Source: Bacillus sp. J33 (GTDB taxonomy: Bacteria > Bacillota > Bacilli > Bacillales > Cytobacillaceae). Taken from it: a stretch of 51,503 nucleotides of DNA. A model generated the notes under the pieces. It saw nothing but the letters and a program-made list of their open reading frames with translations. It was not told the origin of the DNA and ran no database searches. The stretch spans positions 1 to 51,503 of the forward strand of contig NZ_JAEL01000034.1 in assembly GCF_000518885.1 (NCBI RefSeq), written 5' to 3'. A program made the position numbers and the translations under genes. Shown in pieces: positions 37,019-44,841 of this stretch. Every line of letters begins with the position of its first letter. Position 1 is the first letter of the stretch.

Positions 37019-37408
37019 TTACTTCTGCTCTATCATCTGAATAAGGTTTCCGCATGTATCGTCGAAGACAGCTATTGTGACTTTGCCCATTTCTGTTGGC
37101 TCCATAGTAAACTTTACGCCTTTTTCCACTAATCGTTTGTACTCTTCGCGAATATTTGCAACCCCAAACATTGTTACTGGAATGCCATCAGCAAATAGCT
37201 TCTGCTGATACTCTTTGGCAGCAGGGTGTTCATTAGGTTCGAGTAAAAGCTCGGTACCGTCTTGTTCATCAGGAGAAACAAGCGTTATCCACCTATATGC
37301 TCCGCTGGGAACATCATGCTTTTTTACAAAGCCCAGCGTTTTTGTATAAAACTCTAATGCTTTGTCCTGATCTTGAACGAATATACTAGTAATAATGATT
37401 TTCATCAT
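37019..37408 (-). CDS. VOC-family (glyoxalase/bleomycin-resistance fold) protein
   Basis: A 129-residue single VOC domain: IIITSIFVQDQDKALEFYT, WITLVSPDEQDGTELLLEP, VPVTMFGVANIREEY-like middle and the closing FDDTCGNLIQMIEQ. Likely metal-binding positions include Glu in ELLLEP and Glu in the C-terminal MIEQ. Members range from lyases and dioxygenases to drug-binding proteins, so function is open. GGAGG is 7 nt before ATG 37408. It follows an ArsR regulator by 94 bp on the same strand and is probably its target. Confidence 0.85.
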   Translation of the reverse strand: MMKIIITSIFVQDQDKALEFYTKTLGFVKKHDVPSGAYRWITLVSPDEQDGTELLLEPNEHPAAKEYQQKLFADGIPVTMFGVANIREEYKRLVEKGVKFTMEPTEMGKVTIAVFDDTCGNLIQMIEQK

Positions 37409-37502
37409 GTTTTGGCCTCCTTTGATATATGCGGTATATGGTTCTCTTCTAACAATCTGGCTACAAATAGAATAACTCTTACATTCGTCATTCGTTATAA
37501 AA

Positions 37503-37781
37503 TTAATCTGCCCATCCTTTCAGCAAATTTTTAAGTGGCTCTTTATTAAACATAAGTACTCGATATTTCCCCTTTCGTTTTGATAGTACGAGCCCTGCAT
37601 CTTCCAATGTATTAAGATGTTTTGCGATTGCCTGTCGCGAAATAGAAAGGTTGTGTTTCATAACGAGACGTGCCGTAAGTTCATACAACGTCAGCTCGCT
37701 GCGTTCGGAAAGTTCATCTAATATAAGCCGCCGAGTCGAGTCGCCAAGTGCTTTGAATATAGCGTCTTTATCCCAATCCAT
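37503..37781 (-). CDS. ArsR-family winged-helix repressor, probably on a leaderless mRNA
   Basis: A 92-residue regulator: MDWDKDAIFKALGDSTRRLI, the recognition helix region ISRQAIAKHLNTLEDAGLV, and the wing SKRKGKYRVLMF. It lacks Cys pairs for metal sensing, so the signal is unknown; relatives of this type regulate adjacent VOC or SRPBCC genes. The ATG at 37781 has no Shine-Dalgarno and lies six bases after the -10 box TATAAT, so the transcript would begin at or next to the start codon. A longer upstream frame crosses that promoter and is unlikely to be translated. Confidence 0.85.
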   Translation of the reverse strand: MDWDKDAIFKALGDSTRRLILDELSERSELTLYELTARLVMKHNLSISRQAIAKHLNTLEDAGLVLSKRKGKYRVLMFNKEPLKNLLKGWAD

Positions 37782-37839
37782 ATGTTGATTATATGCAACT
37801 CTGCGGTTGCTTGTCAAGCATAGGCAACTGATTAGTTGC
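37782..37839 (-). promoter_or_regulatory. ArsR-gene promoter with two GCAAC-N6-GTTGC operators
   Basis: Minus strand TTGACA (37817-37812), 18-bp spacer, TATAAT (37793-37788). GCAACTCTGCGGTTGC (37795-37810) lies in the spacer and GCAACTGATTAGTTGC (37824-37839) lies upstream of -35; their centres are 29 bp apart. This looks like tight autorepression. Confidence 0.85.
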
Positions 37840-37950
37840 ATGATATAGAAACATATCATACAACCCTTAAAATCACATAAAAGTAGTTTGAATCATTAAA
37901 GGAAAATAAATTCTTAACACTTTTCATATGCAACTATACTGCCTTAAGTT

Positions 37951-37988
37951 GCTTAAAGACCGGCTGTCATAACAGCCGGTCTTTAAGC
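37951..37988. terminator. Perfect 17-bp hairpin, bidirectional terminator
   Basis: GCTTAAAGACCGGCTGT and ACAGCCGGTCTTTAAGC enclose CATA without a mismatch. It probably ends the exporter/DUF1048 transcript arriving on the minus strand. Confidence 0.75.
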
Positions 37989-38003
37989 AGCGCACCCGTT
38001 TTT

Positions 38004-38240
38004 TTAAATGAATTTCTCCACAACGTTAATCCATACTATAGCTACCCCAACCATGAGCCCGATATGCGAAGCCACGATAAAGGGCACTGAAGAAGCAGGG
38101 GATAGCGTAGTAAAGAACCATAACATGGCTGCAACGATCACGAGGCCAGGAATAACGAGCCATTTCGGTCCATATCTATCGAACAAACGCCCCACACGCG
38201 GTGAGAGGATATCATTCAGCGCGCTGCCCGGCAAAAGCAC
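38004..38240 (-). pseudogene. MFS drug-transporter fragment
   Basis: 79 codons resembling DHA2-type multidrug transporters (LLPGSALNDILSPRVGRLFD, YGPKWLVIPGLVIVAAMLWF). Only two or three of the expected 14 helices remain. The N-terminal half is absent, and the end (VAIVWINVVEKFI) does not continue the family sequence, so an internal deletion is likely. There is no start signal. Confidence 0.75.
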
Positions 38241-38315
38241 AAGTCGAGTTTGGGAGGATAGCGCAGTACTTAGGCAAAAGTTCGATAGAATTTTGCCGTC
38301 AAGTACTACGTCCTT

Positions 38316-38648
38316 CTATTTTTTTATCGCCTTATCGATTTTTGGATTGACCGATTCTTGATAGAGATCAGCGTAAGTTTTTGAATCTTCAATCAGCTCA
38401 TCGCAGAAAGCAGCAACGTCTGTTCCTGTGACTTCAAGCACACCTTTCCCAGTAGCTGCGCCTTCTTCAAAGAAGCTGAGAATTTCCGAGAGCAGTCCGA
38501 TACCTTCTTTTAGCTCAACAGGACCGACTTTGAAGAGATATTTTTGGATCTCTTTATAGACAATTTGGTAATCTTGTGGAAGTGCTTTGACACGCGAAAC
38601 ATGGGCTCTCCATTCTTTTTTGCCTTCGATGATTTTTTTGATGCTCAT
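38316..38648 (-). CDS. DUF1048 family protein (paralogue 1)
   Basis: A 110-residue helical protein: KKEWRAHVSRVKALPQDYQI, YKEIQKYLF, then SFFEEGAATGKGVLEVTGTD and VAAFCDELIEDSKTY. DUF1048 proteins are small, cytoplasmic and of unknown function, and often lie beside PadR regulators, as here. Its ATG overlaps the stop of the upstream DUF1048 gene (ATGA), indicating coupled translation. It is one of four paralogues in this locus. Confidence 0.9.
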   Translation of the reverse strand: MSIKKIIEGKKEWRAHVSRVKALPQDYQIVYKEIQKYLFKVGPVELKEGIGLLSEILSFFEEGAATGKGVLEVTGTDVAAFCDELIEDSKTYADLYQESVNPKIDKAIKK

Positions 38649-38998
38649 TTCAGTCCTCCTAATTTTCTTGCTACGTTCTTGTTGAGTTGGTCACGCCATT
38701 TATCTCTATAAGTTTTTGCGCCTTCGTCACCAACAAGCGCTGCGCAGAAGCCTTTGATATCATCTCCCAGTACTTCTTCGACGCTCTGGCCGTCTGCTGA
38801 GGTAACTTCAAGCAGTTCAAGAGCACTCTCAAGAATCGGCATCAGATTACGACCGGTGAAATCTCCATGAATCCAGAGATTACTTATAATTTCTTTCCAA
38901 GCAGTTTGATATTCAGCTGGCAAGACTTTTACTCGCGCTTCAAAACCTTTCATTTTTTTAGTCATATCGCTGCCGGTTATTTTTTCTAAAAAGTTCAT
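38645..38998 (-). CDS. DUF1048 family protein (paralogue 2)
   Basis: A 117-residue member with MNFLEKITGSDMTKKMKGFE, ARVKVLPAEYQTAWKEIIS and DIKGFCAALVGDEGAKTY. It diverges more than the others in the middle (HGDFTGRNLMPILESALELL). AGGAGG precedes the ATG. It shares a 4-bp overlap with the next paralogue. Confidence 0.88.
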   Translation of the reverse strand: MNFLEKITGSDMTKKMKGFEARVKVLPAEYQTAWKEIISNLWIHGDFTGRNLMPILESALELLEVTSADGQSVEEVLGDDIKGFCAALVGDEGAKTYRDKWRDQLNKNVARKLGGLK

Positions 38999-39041
38999 TT
39001 TAGTCTCCTCCTTTTAAGATATTAAGCTGTTCAGCAAAGTT

Positions 39042-39245
39042 CTAATATTTAAACGCATCGTTGAGTTTATGACGCTGCTTATCAACCTGCGATTTTGCAT
39101 CAATGAAGAGAACATCACACAAGGCTGCTACGTCGCTGCTGGTAAATTCTTTATCGCGCTTGCCATCGGCTGCGGCTTCTTCAAGAAGGTCGATGATGTG
39201 ATTAAAGACAAATATCGTTTCTTGCTGCCTTAAACATTTCCACAT
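39042..39245 (-). pseudogene. DUF1048 family protein, N-terminally truncated (paralogue 3)
   Basis: The C-terminal half is clear (IIDLLEEAAADGKRDKEFTS then SDVAALCDVLFIDAKS), but the N-terminal half that starts all other paralogues (MNF.EK, the ALP.EY helix) is missing. The apparent start lies 13 bp after the permease stop, and the leading residues do not fit the family. Probably a deletion remnant. Confidence 0.7.
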
Positions 39246-39257
39246 TCTCTGGTATTC

Positions 39258-40007
39258 TTACCCTAACTGGCGTTTAAATGCTTTACTGGCGATCAAGTAA
39301 GCGATGATCATGATCCCCACACACCAGGCGAGCGCAGTCCAGATATCATTGCCGACAGTCCCTTCATACAAGAGGGCACGAATCGAATTCACGATTGAAG
39401 TCACGGGCTGGTTCTCAGCGAACGCACGAACAATTTTAGGCATGGTTTCGGTGGGGACAAAGGCCGAACTGATAAACGGCAGGAAAATCAGCGGATACGA
39501 GTATGCTGTCGCCCCTTCCATAGACCCTGCTGTCAATCCGGGAATGACCGCCAGCCATGTCAGCGCCAGCGTAAACAGCCCGAGTATCCCAACTACCGCG
39601 AGCCAATCCAGGATATCAGCGTTAGATCGGAACCCCATCAAGAGCGCGACGAGGATAACCACCACGACAGTAAGCGCATTGGAAACAAGCGAGGTCAGCA
39701 CGTGAGCCCACAATACCGACGAGCGCTTGATGGGCATGGTAATGAAACGCGCCATCAGCCCGCTCTTTACATCCGTAAACAGCCTCAAGGAAGTATATGC
39801 AACGCCGGATGCGATAGTGATCAGCAGAATTCCCGGTAATAAATAATTGACGTAATTGTCCGTGCCTGTTTCTATAGCGCCACCAAATACATAGACAAAC
39901 AGCAACATCATCATAATCGGCGTAATCGCCACCGTTATGATCGTATCCGGACTGCGCATGATATTCCGCATTAAACGCCCTAGTAACACCCCTGTTTTAC
40001 TGTTCAT
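39258..40007 (-). CDS. ABC-2 type exporter permease (DrrB-like)
   Basis: A 249-residue permease with six membrane segments and typical DrrB/YadH pieces (IMRSPDTIITVAITPIMMML, FITMPIKRSSVLWAHVLTSL, LPFISSAFVPTETMPKIVRA). It pairs with the ATPase whose stop codon touches this ATG (TAAATG). The exporter family handles anthracyclines and other hydrophobic drugs or lipids. Confidence 0.92.
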   Translation of the reverse strand: MNSKTGVLLGRLMRNIMRSPDTIITVAITPIMMMLLFVYVFGGAIETGTDNYVNYLLPGILLITIASGVAYTSLRLFTDVKSGLMARFITMPIKRSSVLWAHVLTSLVSNALTVVVVILVALLMGFRSNADILDWLAVVGILGLFTLALTWLAVIPGLTAGSMEGATAYSYPLIFLPFISSAFVPTETMPKIVRAFAENQPVTSIVNSIRALLYEGTVGNDIWTALAWCVGIMIIAYLIASKAFKRQLG

Positions 40008-40769
40008 TTACTTCTCCTCCTTTTTGCCGATGATCGCGAGGAAAATTTCCTCCAATGTCGGCTGCTTCTCGATGTATTCCACTTTCGTTGGCGGGAACAT
40101 CTCCTTGAGTTCGGCAAGGGTGCCGGTCGTGATGATTTTTCCGCCATGCAGGATGGCAATACGGTCTGCAAGTTGTTCGGCTTCCTCCAGGTACTGGGTC
40201 GTAAGCAATATGGTCGTGCCACCCTCAGAAAGCTCCTTGACGGTATCCCAAACTTCAATTCGTGCTTCAGGGTCAAGCCCTGTGGTGGGTTCGTCTAGAA
40301 AAATAACTGCTGGAGTTCCGATCAGGCTCATTGCGATGTCAAGCCTGCGCTTCATCCCGCCAGAATACTTGTCAGCACGGCGGTTGGCCGCATCGGTCAG
40401 GTTGAATCTTGCAAGCAGATTGTCGGTGACTTGAGCGGGATTGGAAACTCCCCGCAACTTGGCAATCATCATCAGGTTTTCCCGCCCGGTTTGCATGCCA
40501 TCTAAAGCTGCAAACTGTCCTGTCAGGCTGATGCTTTGGCGAACATGTTCCGGTTGACGCTGAACGTCAAAGCCGCAAATGCTTAATTCCCCGCCATCTG
40601 GCTTCATAAGCGTTGAGAGGATGTTGACCACCGTGGTCTTGCCTGCTCCGTTTGAGCCCAGCAGTGCGAAAATTTCGCCACGCTGCACCTCAAAATCCAC
40701 CCCCTTTAAAACTTCCTTGTCTCTAAAGGATTTTTTTAACAATTTTACAGAAATCGCTGTATTGCTCAT
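40008..40769 (-). CDS. ABC exporter ATP-binding protein (DrrA-like)
   Basis: A 253-residue ATPase: Walker A LLGSNGAGKTTVV, signature YSGGMKRRLDIAMSL, Walker B VIFLDEPTTGLDPEAR and switch region LLTTQYLEEAEQLADR (Gln instead of His, as usual in the DrrA group). The C-terminal stretch VEYIEKQPTLEEIFLAI is the CREEM-like tail of DrrA proteins. AGGAGG precedes the ATG. It forms an operon with the permease and DUF1048 genes. Confidence 0.94.
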   Translation of the reverse strand: MSNTAISVKLLKKSFRDKEVLKGVDFEVQRGEIFALLGSNGAGKTTVVNILSTLMKPDGGELSICGFDVQRQPEHVRQSISLTGQFAALDGMQTGRENLMMIAKLRGVSNPAQVTDNLLARFNLTDAANRRADKYSGGMKRRLDIAMSLIGTPAVIFLDEPTTGLDPEARIEVWDTVKELSEGGTTILLTTQYLEEAEQLADRIAILHGGKIITTGTLAELKEMFPPTKVEYIEKQPTLEEIFLAIIGKKEEK

Positions 40770-41344
40770 GCTTTTTCCTCCTTATAATAGTCGCAGCAAG
40801 ATCGCTTGCTAGATCCGGAAATTTGGTGCTTTGTCTGATAAGTGAGCGGGTTGTTTGCCTTCAAACAAAGCGTAGTCATGATCCGGTCGATTGTCTTGTG
40901 TTTCTAAATTGTTTATACCTGCCTACCTAGTCTGACTGATATTCTGTATTACTTACTACCGGATTAAAATTGAACTGAATAGTGAAGATGGCAATTCTCA
41001 TTTATAGCCAGCTATTCAGTCAGAATGATCTATTGAATTTACTTCTTTCAATGGCTTTATGATACCCTAATTCGAATCTTCATAATATTTAGCCAATAGG
41101 TGTTGGTGTTTGCCGCTAGTTCGGCAAAAGACGCACTGTCGTCCCAGTGATTTTCCAAAAGTTGTCTGCCTGTGCTGCACCGGCTTTGAACAACTCGATT
41201 AATTTATACAATCGAGCAGTTTAGTTAAAGAAGGACAGAGAAATGCTAAAAAAACAAGAATATGATCAGAACGGAGCAAACTCGAAAAATAACTGCGGGC
41301 TGCTCTGTGTAGATGCTAGGCGAAAATCCACTAAAGTTCAGCCA
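40770..41344. other. 575-bp gap inside the PadR/exporter locus
   Basis: No gene. It holds the PadR-type operator at 40946-40962 and a repeat-like piece (ATCGAGCAGTTTAGTTAAAG, 41210). The promoter of the exporter genes should lie here; a TATAAA at about 40914 (minus strand) is a candidate -10. Confidence 0.4.
40946..40962 (+). promoter_or_regulatory. PadR-type operator candidate upstream of the exporter genes
   Basis: GTATTACTTACTACCGG differs in one base from the minus-strand sequence GTATTACTTAATACCGG in the padR promoter (42088-42072), in opposite orientation relative to the genes. Confidence 0.65.
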
Positions 41345-41683
41345 TTAGCCACGACCAATCGTATCGTTCAGCTTCTCGCGATATTTGTCCTTCCAAGTCT
41401 TCGCGTCCTTCACTAGTTCTTCGCAGAAAGAGGCCACGTCCTCACCCGTAAGGTCAGTGACTTTCTTGCCTGACGCTGCACCTTCCTCAAAAAGGTCGAG
41501 AATGCCGCCAAAAATACGGCTCATGTCCTTCCAGTCGGTGAGGCCACCAGCAGTCCACATATATTTTTGGATAGCTTTGTAAGCGTTATGGTACTCACTT
41601 GGAAGTGCTTTCGCACGAGCCTCCATCGCCTTCCATTCCCGCTTGTCATCCAGACTTCCGACAATTTTTTCAATAAAATTCAT
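41345..41683 (-). CDS. DUF1048 family protein (paralogue 4, next to padR)
   Basis: A 112-residue member with the canonical start [40 protein letters not shown], then [20 protein letters not shown] and [14 protein letters not shown]. It begins one base after the padR stop (TAAAATG) and uses the AGGAGAAGG inside the padR end as its ribosome binding site. The padR-DUF1048 pair is a recurrent arrangement in Firmicutes. Confidence 0.92.
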   Translation of the reverse strand: MNFIEKIVGSLDDKREWKAMEARAKALPSEYHNAYKAIQKYMWTAGGLTDWKDMSRIFGGILDLFEEGAASGKKVTDLTGEDVASFCEELVKDAKTWKDKYREKLNDTIGRG

Positions 41684-41684
41684 T

Positions 41685-42023
41685 TTACCTTCTCCTTTTG
41701 ATTTCTTTCGTTTTGAGTTCGTTCATTTTGCTTGAGATAAAATCCCATTTTCCCCAAAAAATTTCAAGTTGCTTTTGACCTGCTGCATTGAGTGTGTAAA
41801 ATTTTCTCGGCGGTCCCACAGTGGATCGCTTTTTCTCGATGTCCACCAGATTGTTTTTCTCAAGCCGCATGGTAATCGTATAAACTGTGCCTTCAACCAC
41901 ATCAGTGAAACCAAGTTCTCGCAGCTGCTGTGTGATTTCATAGCCGTAAGTTTCGCCACGGCTGATGATCTCAAGCACACAACCCTCGAGTATCCCTTTG
42001 AGCATTTCTGTGATGTTTTCCAA
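41685..42023 (-). CDS. PadR-family transcriptional repressor
   Basis: A 112-residue winged-helix regulator: [71 protein letters not shown]. PadR proteins repress drug-exporter or phenolic-acid genes and release DNA on ligand binding. I prefer TTG 42023 (MENITEMLK) after GGGTGA; ATG 42047 upstream has no ribosome binding site. The adjacent DrrAB exporter is its probable target. Confidence 0.88.
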   Translation of the reverse strand: MENITEMLKGILEGCVLEIISRGETYGYEITQQLRELGFTDVVEGTVYTITMRLEKNNLVDIEKKRSTVGPPRKFYTLNAAGQKQLEIFWGKWDFISSKMNELKTKEIKRRR

Positions 42024-42074
42024 ATTTATCACCCATTTGTATTTCATTATATTTTTCAGTACTTTGTATCACCG

Positions 42075-42131
42075 GTATTAAGTAATACTGATTACTAGTA
42101 TATAGTAACGCAGAATAGCGTCACTTGTCAA
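42075..42131 (-). promoter_or_regulatory. padR promoter and operator
   Basis: Minus strand TTGACA (42131-42126) and TACTAT (42107-42102) with an 18-bp spacer. GTATTAAGTAATAC (42075-42088), a GTATTA-N2-TAATAC inverted repeat, lies just downstream and fits a PadR autoregulatory site. Confidence 0.78.
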
Positions 42132-42783
42132 GCATAAATCTTTTCTTCAAAAAGCACATTATTACGGGGTTCATAGGCGCTTTTATCACATTGGATAGTT
42201 CATCATTCATTCTGATTTACAAACAATGAACCACAGGGCTTTTTGATAGAAGTTTCACTAACAATTGATCACTTTAACTGCTTCTTCAAATGTTTAGGAT
42301 ACACTGAATAGTCAAAATGATAATTACCATATTCACCTCATTTTTTATTGTTGTTATAGGTATAGACTTAACAATAAGTTTGTAAAGACGTTTGTTGCGC
42401 AATAACAGTCTAATACGCCCCATAGCAATTTATTTTTTTATTCCACTAACCAGCCCCTTTCGTATTAAAGAGGTTAACTAGGTTTTTCCTGGTTGACCTT
42501 AAGATTACACAATATGGTACTCCAGAACATGGTCATTTAGTTGATAAAGGTATTTGATTAATTTTCATAAAGGCATCAGACTTGCCGTTTAAGAGAGTTT
42601 TTATTTAAACCATAAATATATCCATTGAAAGTTCTGCTAAAGACAGGGATAGAAAGGAAGAAACCGAGCAGATCTAAGGGATAAAACTGGTGCTGCATTA
42701 AAATTTACAAGCGCATATTTTCACTTATATCAGGCAACATTACTATTGTTCGATCCAAACACATTCCCTAGGAGGTTTTCAGA
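42132..42783. other. 650-bp intergenic region with IS110 left-end fragment
   Basis: No gene was found. The only recognisable piece is the IS110 left-end remnant at 42458-42503, described separately. No clear sigma-B promoter for the YsnF-like gene was identified. Confidence 0.4.
42458..42503 (+). mobile_element. Orphan IS110-family left-end fragment
   Basis: TTTCGTATTA, then GAGGTTAACTAGG and TTTCCTGGTTGACC match the first 45 bp of the two IS110 elements at 47768 and 49878, including the hairpin arms CCAG/CTGG region in altered form. No transposase follows. Confidence 0.6.
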
Positions 42784-43263
42784 ATGGGCTTTTTTGATTA
42801 TTTATTTGGCGAAGATAAACCTAATATGGAAACTCGAAAAGGATTCCGTAAAACGGACGGCACTGCCGATACAGAGTTTGCAGCAGAAGAGGCACATCTG
42901 GATCTTCGCGAGGAAGAATTGGACATCGACAAACATCGGGTAGAGACGGGTGATGTCACACTTCATAAAGACATTGTTGAGGAAGAACAATCAGTGAATG
43001 TCCCTGTTTCACATGATCAAGTCGTCATTGAACAAAGAGCCGTTGATCACGAACCAACAGATGAACCAATTACAGAGGAAGAAACTGTTAGTATTCCAGT
43101 TACATCTGAAGAAATTGATGTCGGAAAGCATACGGTCATCACTGGTGAAGTCTCCGCTCATAAACGTTCAGTTCAGGAAACCGAACAAGTACACGACGTA
43201 CTTCGCAAAGAAGTTGCAGATATTGAATCACATGGTAATGCAGATATTATCAAAGAGGATTAA
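42784..43263 (+). CDS. YsnF/AvaK (DUF2382) domain stress protein, soluble
   Basis: A 159-residue acidic protein with a short N-terminus (MGFFDYLFGEDKPN) and a DUF2382 region made of repeated strands: LREEELDIDKHRVETGDVTL, EEQSVNVPVSHDQVVIEQRA, VSIPVTSEEIDVGKHTVITG, HKRSVQETEQVHDVLRKEVA. B. subtilis YsnF, the closest known relative, belongs to the general stress response. AGGAGG precedes the ATG. The next gene encodes a membrane-attached paralogue. Confidence 0.88.
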   Translation: MGFFDYLFGEDKPNMETRKGFRKTDGTADTEFAAEEAHLDLREEELDIDKHRVETGDVTLHKDIVEEEQSVNVPVSHDQVVIEQRAVDHEPTDEPITEEETVSIPVTSEEIDVGKHTVITGEVSAHKRSVQETEQVHDVLRKEVADIESHGNADIIKED

Positions 43264-43270
43264 ATATCCA

Positions 43271-43307
43271 CACCTACTTAACTTTTTAGTTAAGTAGGTG
43301 TTTCTTT
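43271..43307 (+). terminator. Terminator between the two DUF2382 genes
   Basis: A 13-bp perfect stem (CACCTACTTAACT / AGTTAAGTAGGTG), TTTT loop and TTTCTTT tail. Confidence 0.95.
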
Positions 43308-43345
43308 CCATTCACTATACATAATAAATAACTTCAGGAGGTCAT

Positions 43346-43873
43346 ATGGGGAAGTATATTATTATTGGTGCTGTAATAGGCAGCATTGCCGGTTGGGCAA
43401 CAGGCTTTTCTGTCGCAGCAGGATTCGTTTTAGGAGCAATCGCGGGGGCCATTAGTTATACAATAAAGACAAGAAGGAACTTCGAAGGACACGCTGAAAA
43501 AATAAGTGATAAAAAAGAGCAAACACTTCAATTGCGAGAAGAGCGGCTGGACATAAAAAAAGAACGAGTAAAAACAGGTGAGGTTAAGGTTCATAAAGAA
43601 GTCGTGGAAGAACAGAAAACGTTCACGATTCCGATTAAGCGTGAAGAAATGGTAATAGAAGCAGGAAATGAGGAAGAGCTTCGAATTCCTTTGAAAGTGG
43701 AAGAAGTAGAAATAATCAAACACCCTGTTCAAGTGAATGAGGTTTCAGTTACAAAACGTCAAATAGAAGAAGTGAAACAAATAAAGGAAACGCTGAAAAA
43801 AGAAACAGCACACGTTGACGTTTCAGGTGAAGCAGATGTAATAGAAAAGCCGCCATCTGAAAAGCAGGAATAA
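43346..43873 (+). CDS. YsnF/AvaK (DUF2382) protein with glycine-zipper membrane segment
   Basis: 175 residues. An N-terminal Gly/Ala-rich hydrophobic hairpin (IIGAVIGSIAGWATGFSVAA, GFVLGAIAGAISYTI) resembles glycine-zipper membrane segments. The DUF2382 strands follow (LREERLDIKKERVKTGEVKV, FTIPIKREEMVIEAGNEEEL, and the closing VTKRQIEEVKQIKETLKKET). It is a membrane-tethered version of the preceding protein, suggesting paired roles in envelope stress. AGGAGG stands 7 nt before the ATG. Confidence 0.88.
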   Translation: MGKYIIIGAVIGSIAGWATGFSVAAGFVLGAIAGAISYTIKTRRNFEGHAEKISDKKEQTLQLREERLDIKKERVKTGEVKVHKEVVEEQKTFTIPIKREEMVIEAGNEEELRIPLKVEEVEIIKHPVQVNEVSVTKRQIEEVKQIKETLKKETAHVDVSGEADVIEKPPSEKQE

Positions 43874-44254
43874 ACATTTTCGCCATATTAGGTATTAAAT
43901 ATCATTAAAACTTGCCCGTTAGCGGAAACAAGAAAAAAGAGCTGCCGATCCACACTGGATCTTCAACTCTTACACCCTTTAAAGTGATAACCTAAAAATC
44001 TCTTCACCCTTACCGAATACGTCTGAATTTGACTTTTAATTGAATTAAAGAACTTTTCATGGAACAAAGCTGGATTGTTGAGACTGCAGTGCTGAAATAA
44101 ATTTTGCTCAAAAATACCTATATCCAAAACAATTTACTGGGCAGGCTAAAAACCCTTGGAAAACTAATTAAGACGCTTCCCTTCTCTCCCCTGAACCCCT
44201 ATTAGCAAAGTAGAGTTACCAAGAAAAATGGCTGGATTCATTGGGTTTTTAAGC
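43874..44254. other. Intergenic region with dispersed-repeat copy
   Basis: Holds ACTGGATCTTCAACTCTTAC (43956 onward), a relative of the repeat at 23830-23875. No gene is seen. Confidence 0.4.
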
Positions 44255-44300
44255 TAGTGAAAGCTATTTTTTACCTTAATAAAGAAAATAGCTTTCACTA
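44255..44300. terminator. Perfect 16-bp hairpin, likely terminator
   Basis: TAGTGAAAGCTATTTT and AAAATAGCTTTCACTA, 14-nt loop. It lies downstream of the minus-strand genes at 44356-45322. Confidence 0.75.
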
Positions 44301-44355
44301 ATTTCAATGAAGGAAAAGAATGATCAAGTACAAAAAATGGCTGGATTAGCCTGCA

Positions 44356-44820
44356 TTAATATTCCCCTTTAATCACAAAAAACGATCCCCGAATGGTTCC
44401 AGCCAGTTTGGATTTCCGCTTAGCAAACTTAAATTTCCCTTCTAACTCCTTTGGTACTTCCATCCCCTCAGAAAGCTTAAAACCAACGGCCCGTTTCTTA
44501 GGGTCATCAACCGTATACATGACATTGACCTCTAGACCATCCTCAAAAAAGACGAAAGCCCATTTGATATTTTCGACTTGAAAACGCGACGTCTCTAAAG
44601 GTTTGGCCGCAAATTCAATATCACGTTCTTCTTTCAAAATTCGGTTCACATAATCAAGGGTCTCCTGGCTTTCGCTAGCTGGTACAACCGTAAATTCATG
44701 CTTATATTTAGTCATGAAGTAACGGGCTTCATTAGCACGCAAACCAGCAAGGGCATCCGCTGCCGGTGAAGACTCTAAACCAGCCGTAGACACATTTTTG
44801 AAATCAACAATATAGGACAT
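44356..44820 (-). CDS. Hypothetical cytosolic protein, WYL-regulated neighbour
   Basis: A 154-residue soluble protein without membrane segments or signal peptide (SYIVDFKNVSTAGLESSPAA, RYFMTKYKHEFTVVPASESQ, WAFVFFEDGLEVNVMYTVDD). I could not assign a family. ATG 44820 was chosen because AAGGCGGG is 6 nt upstream. It lies 21 bp after the frameshifted GyrI-like gene on the same strand, so both probably form one transcript divergent from the WYL regulator. Confidence 0.75.
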   Translation of the reverse strand: MSYIVDFKNVSTAGLESSPAADALAGLRANEARYFMTKYKHEFTVVPASESQETLDYVNRILKEERDIEFAAKPLETSRFQVENIKWAFVFFEDGLEVNVMYTVDDPKKRAVGFKLSEGMEVPKELEGKFKFAKRKSKLAGTIRGSFFVIKGEY

Positions 44821-44841
44821 TTTCAACCCGCCTTTTATTTC

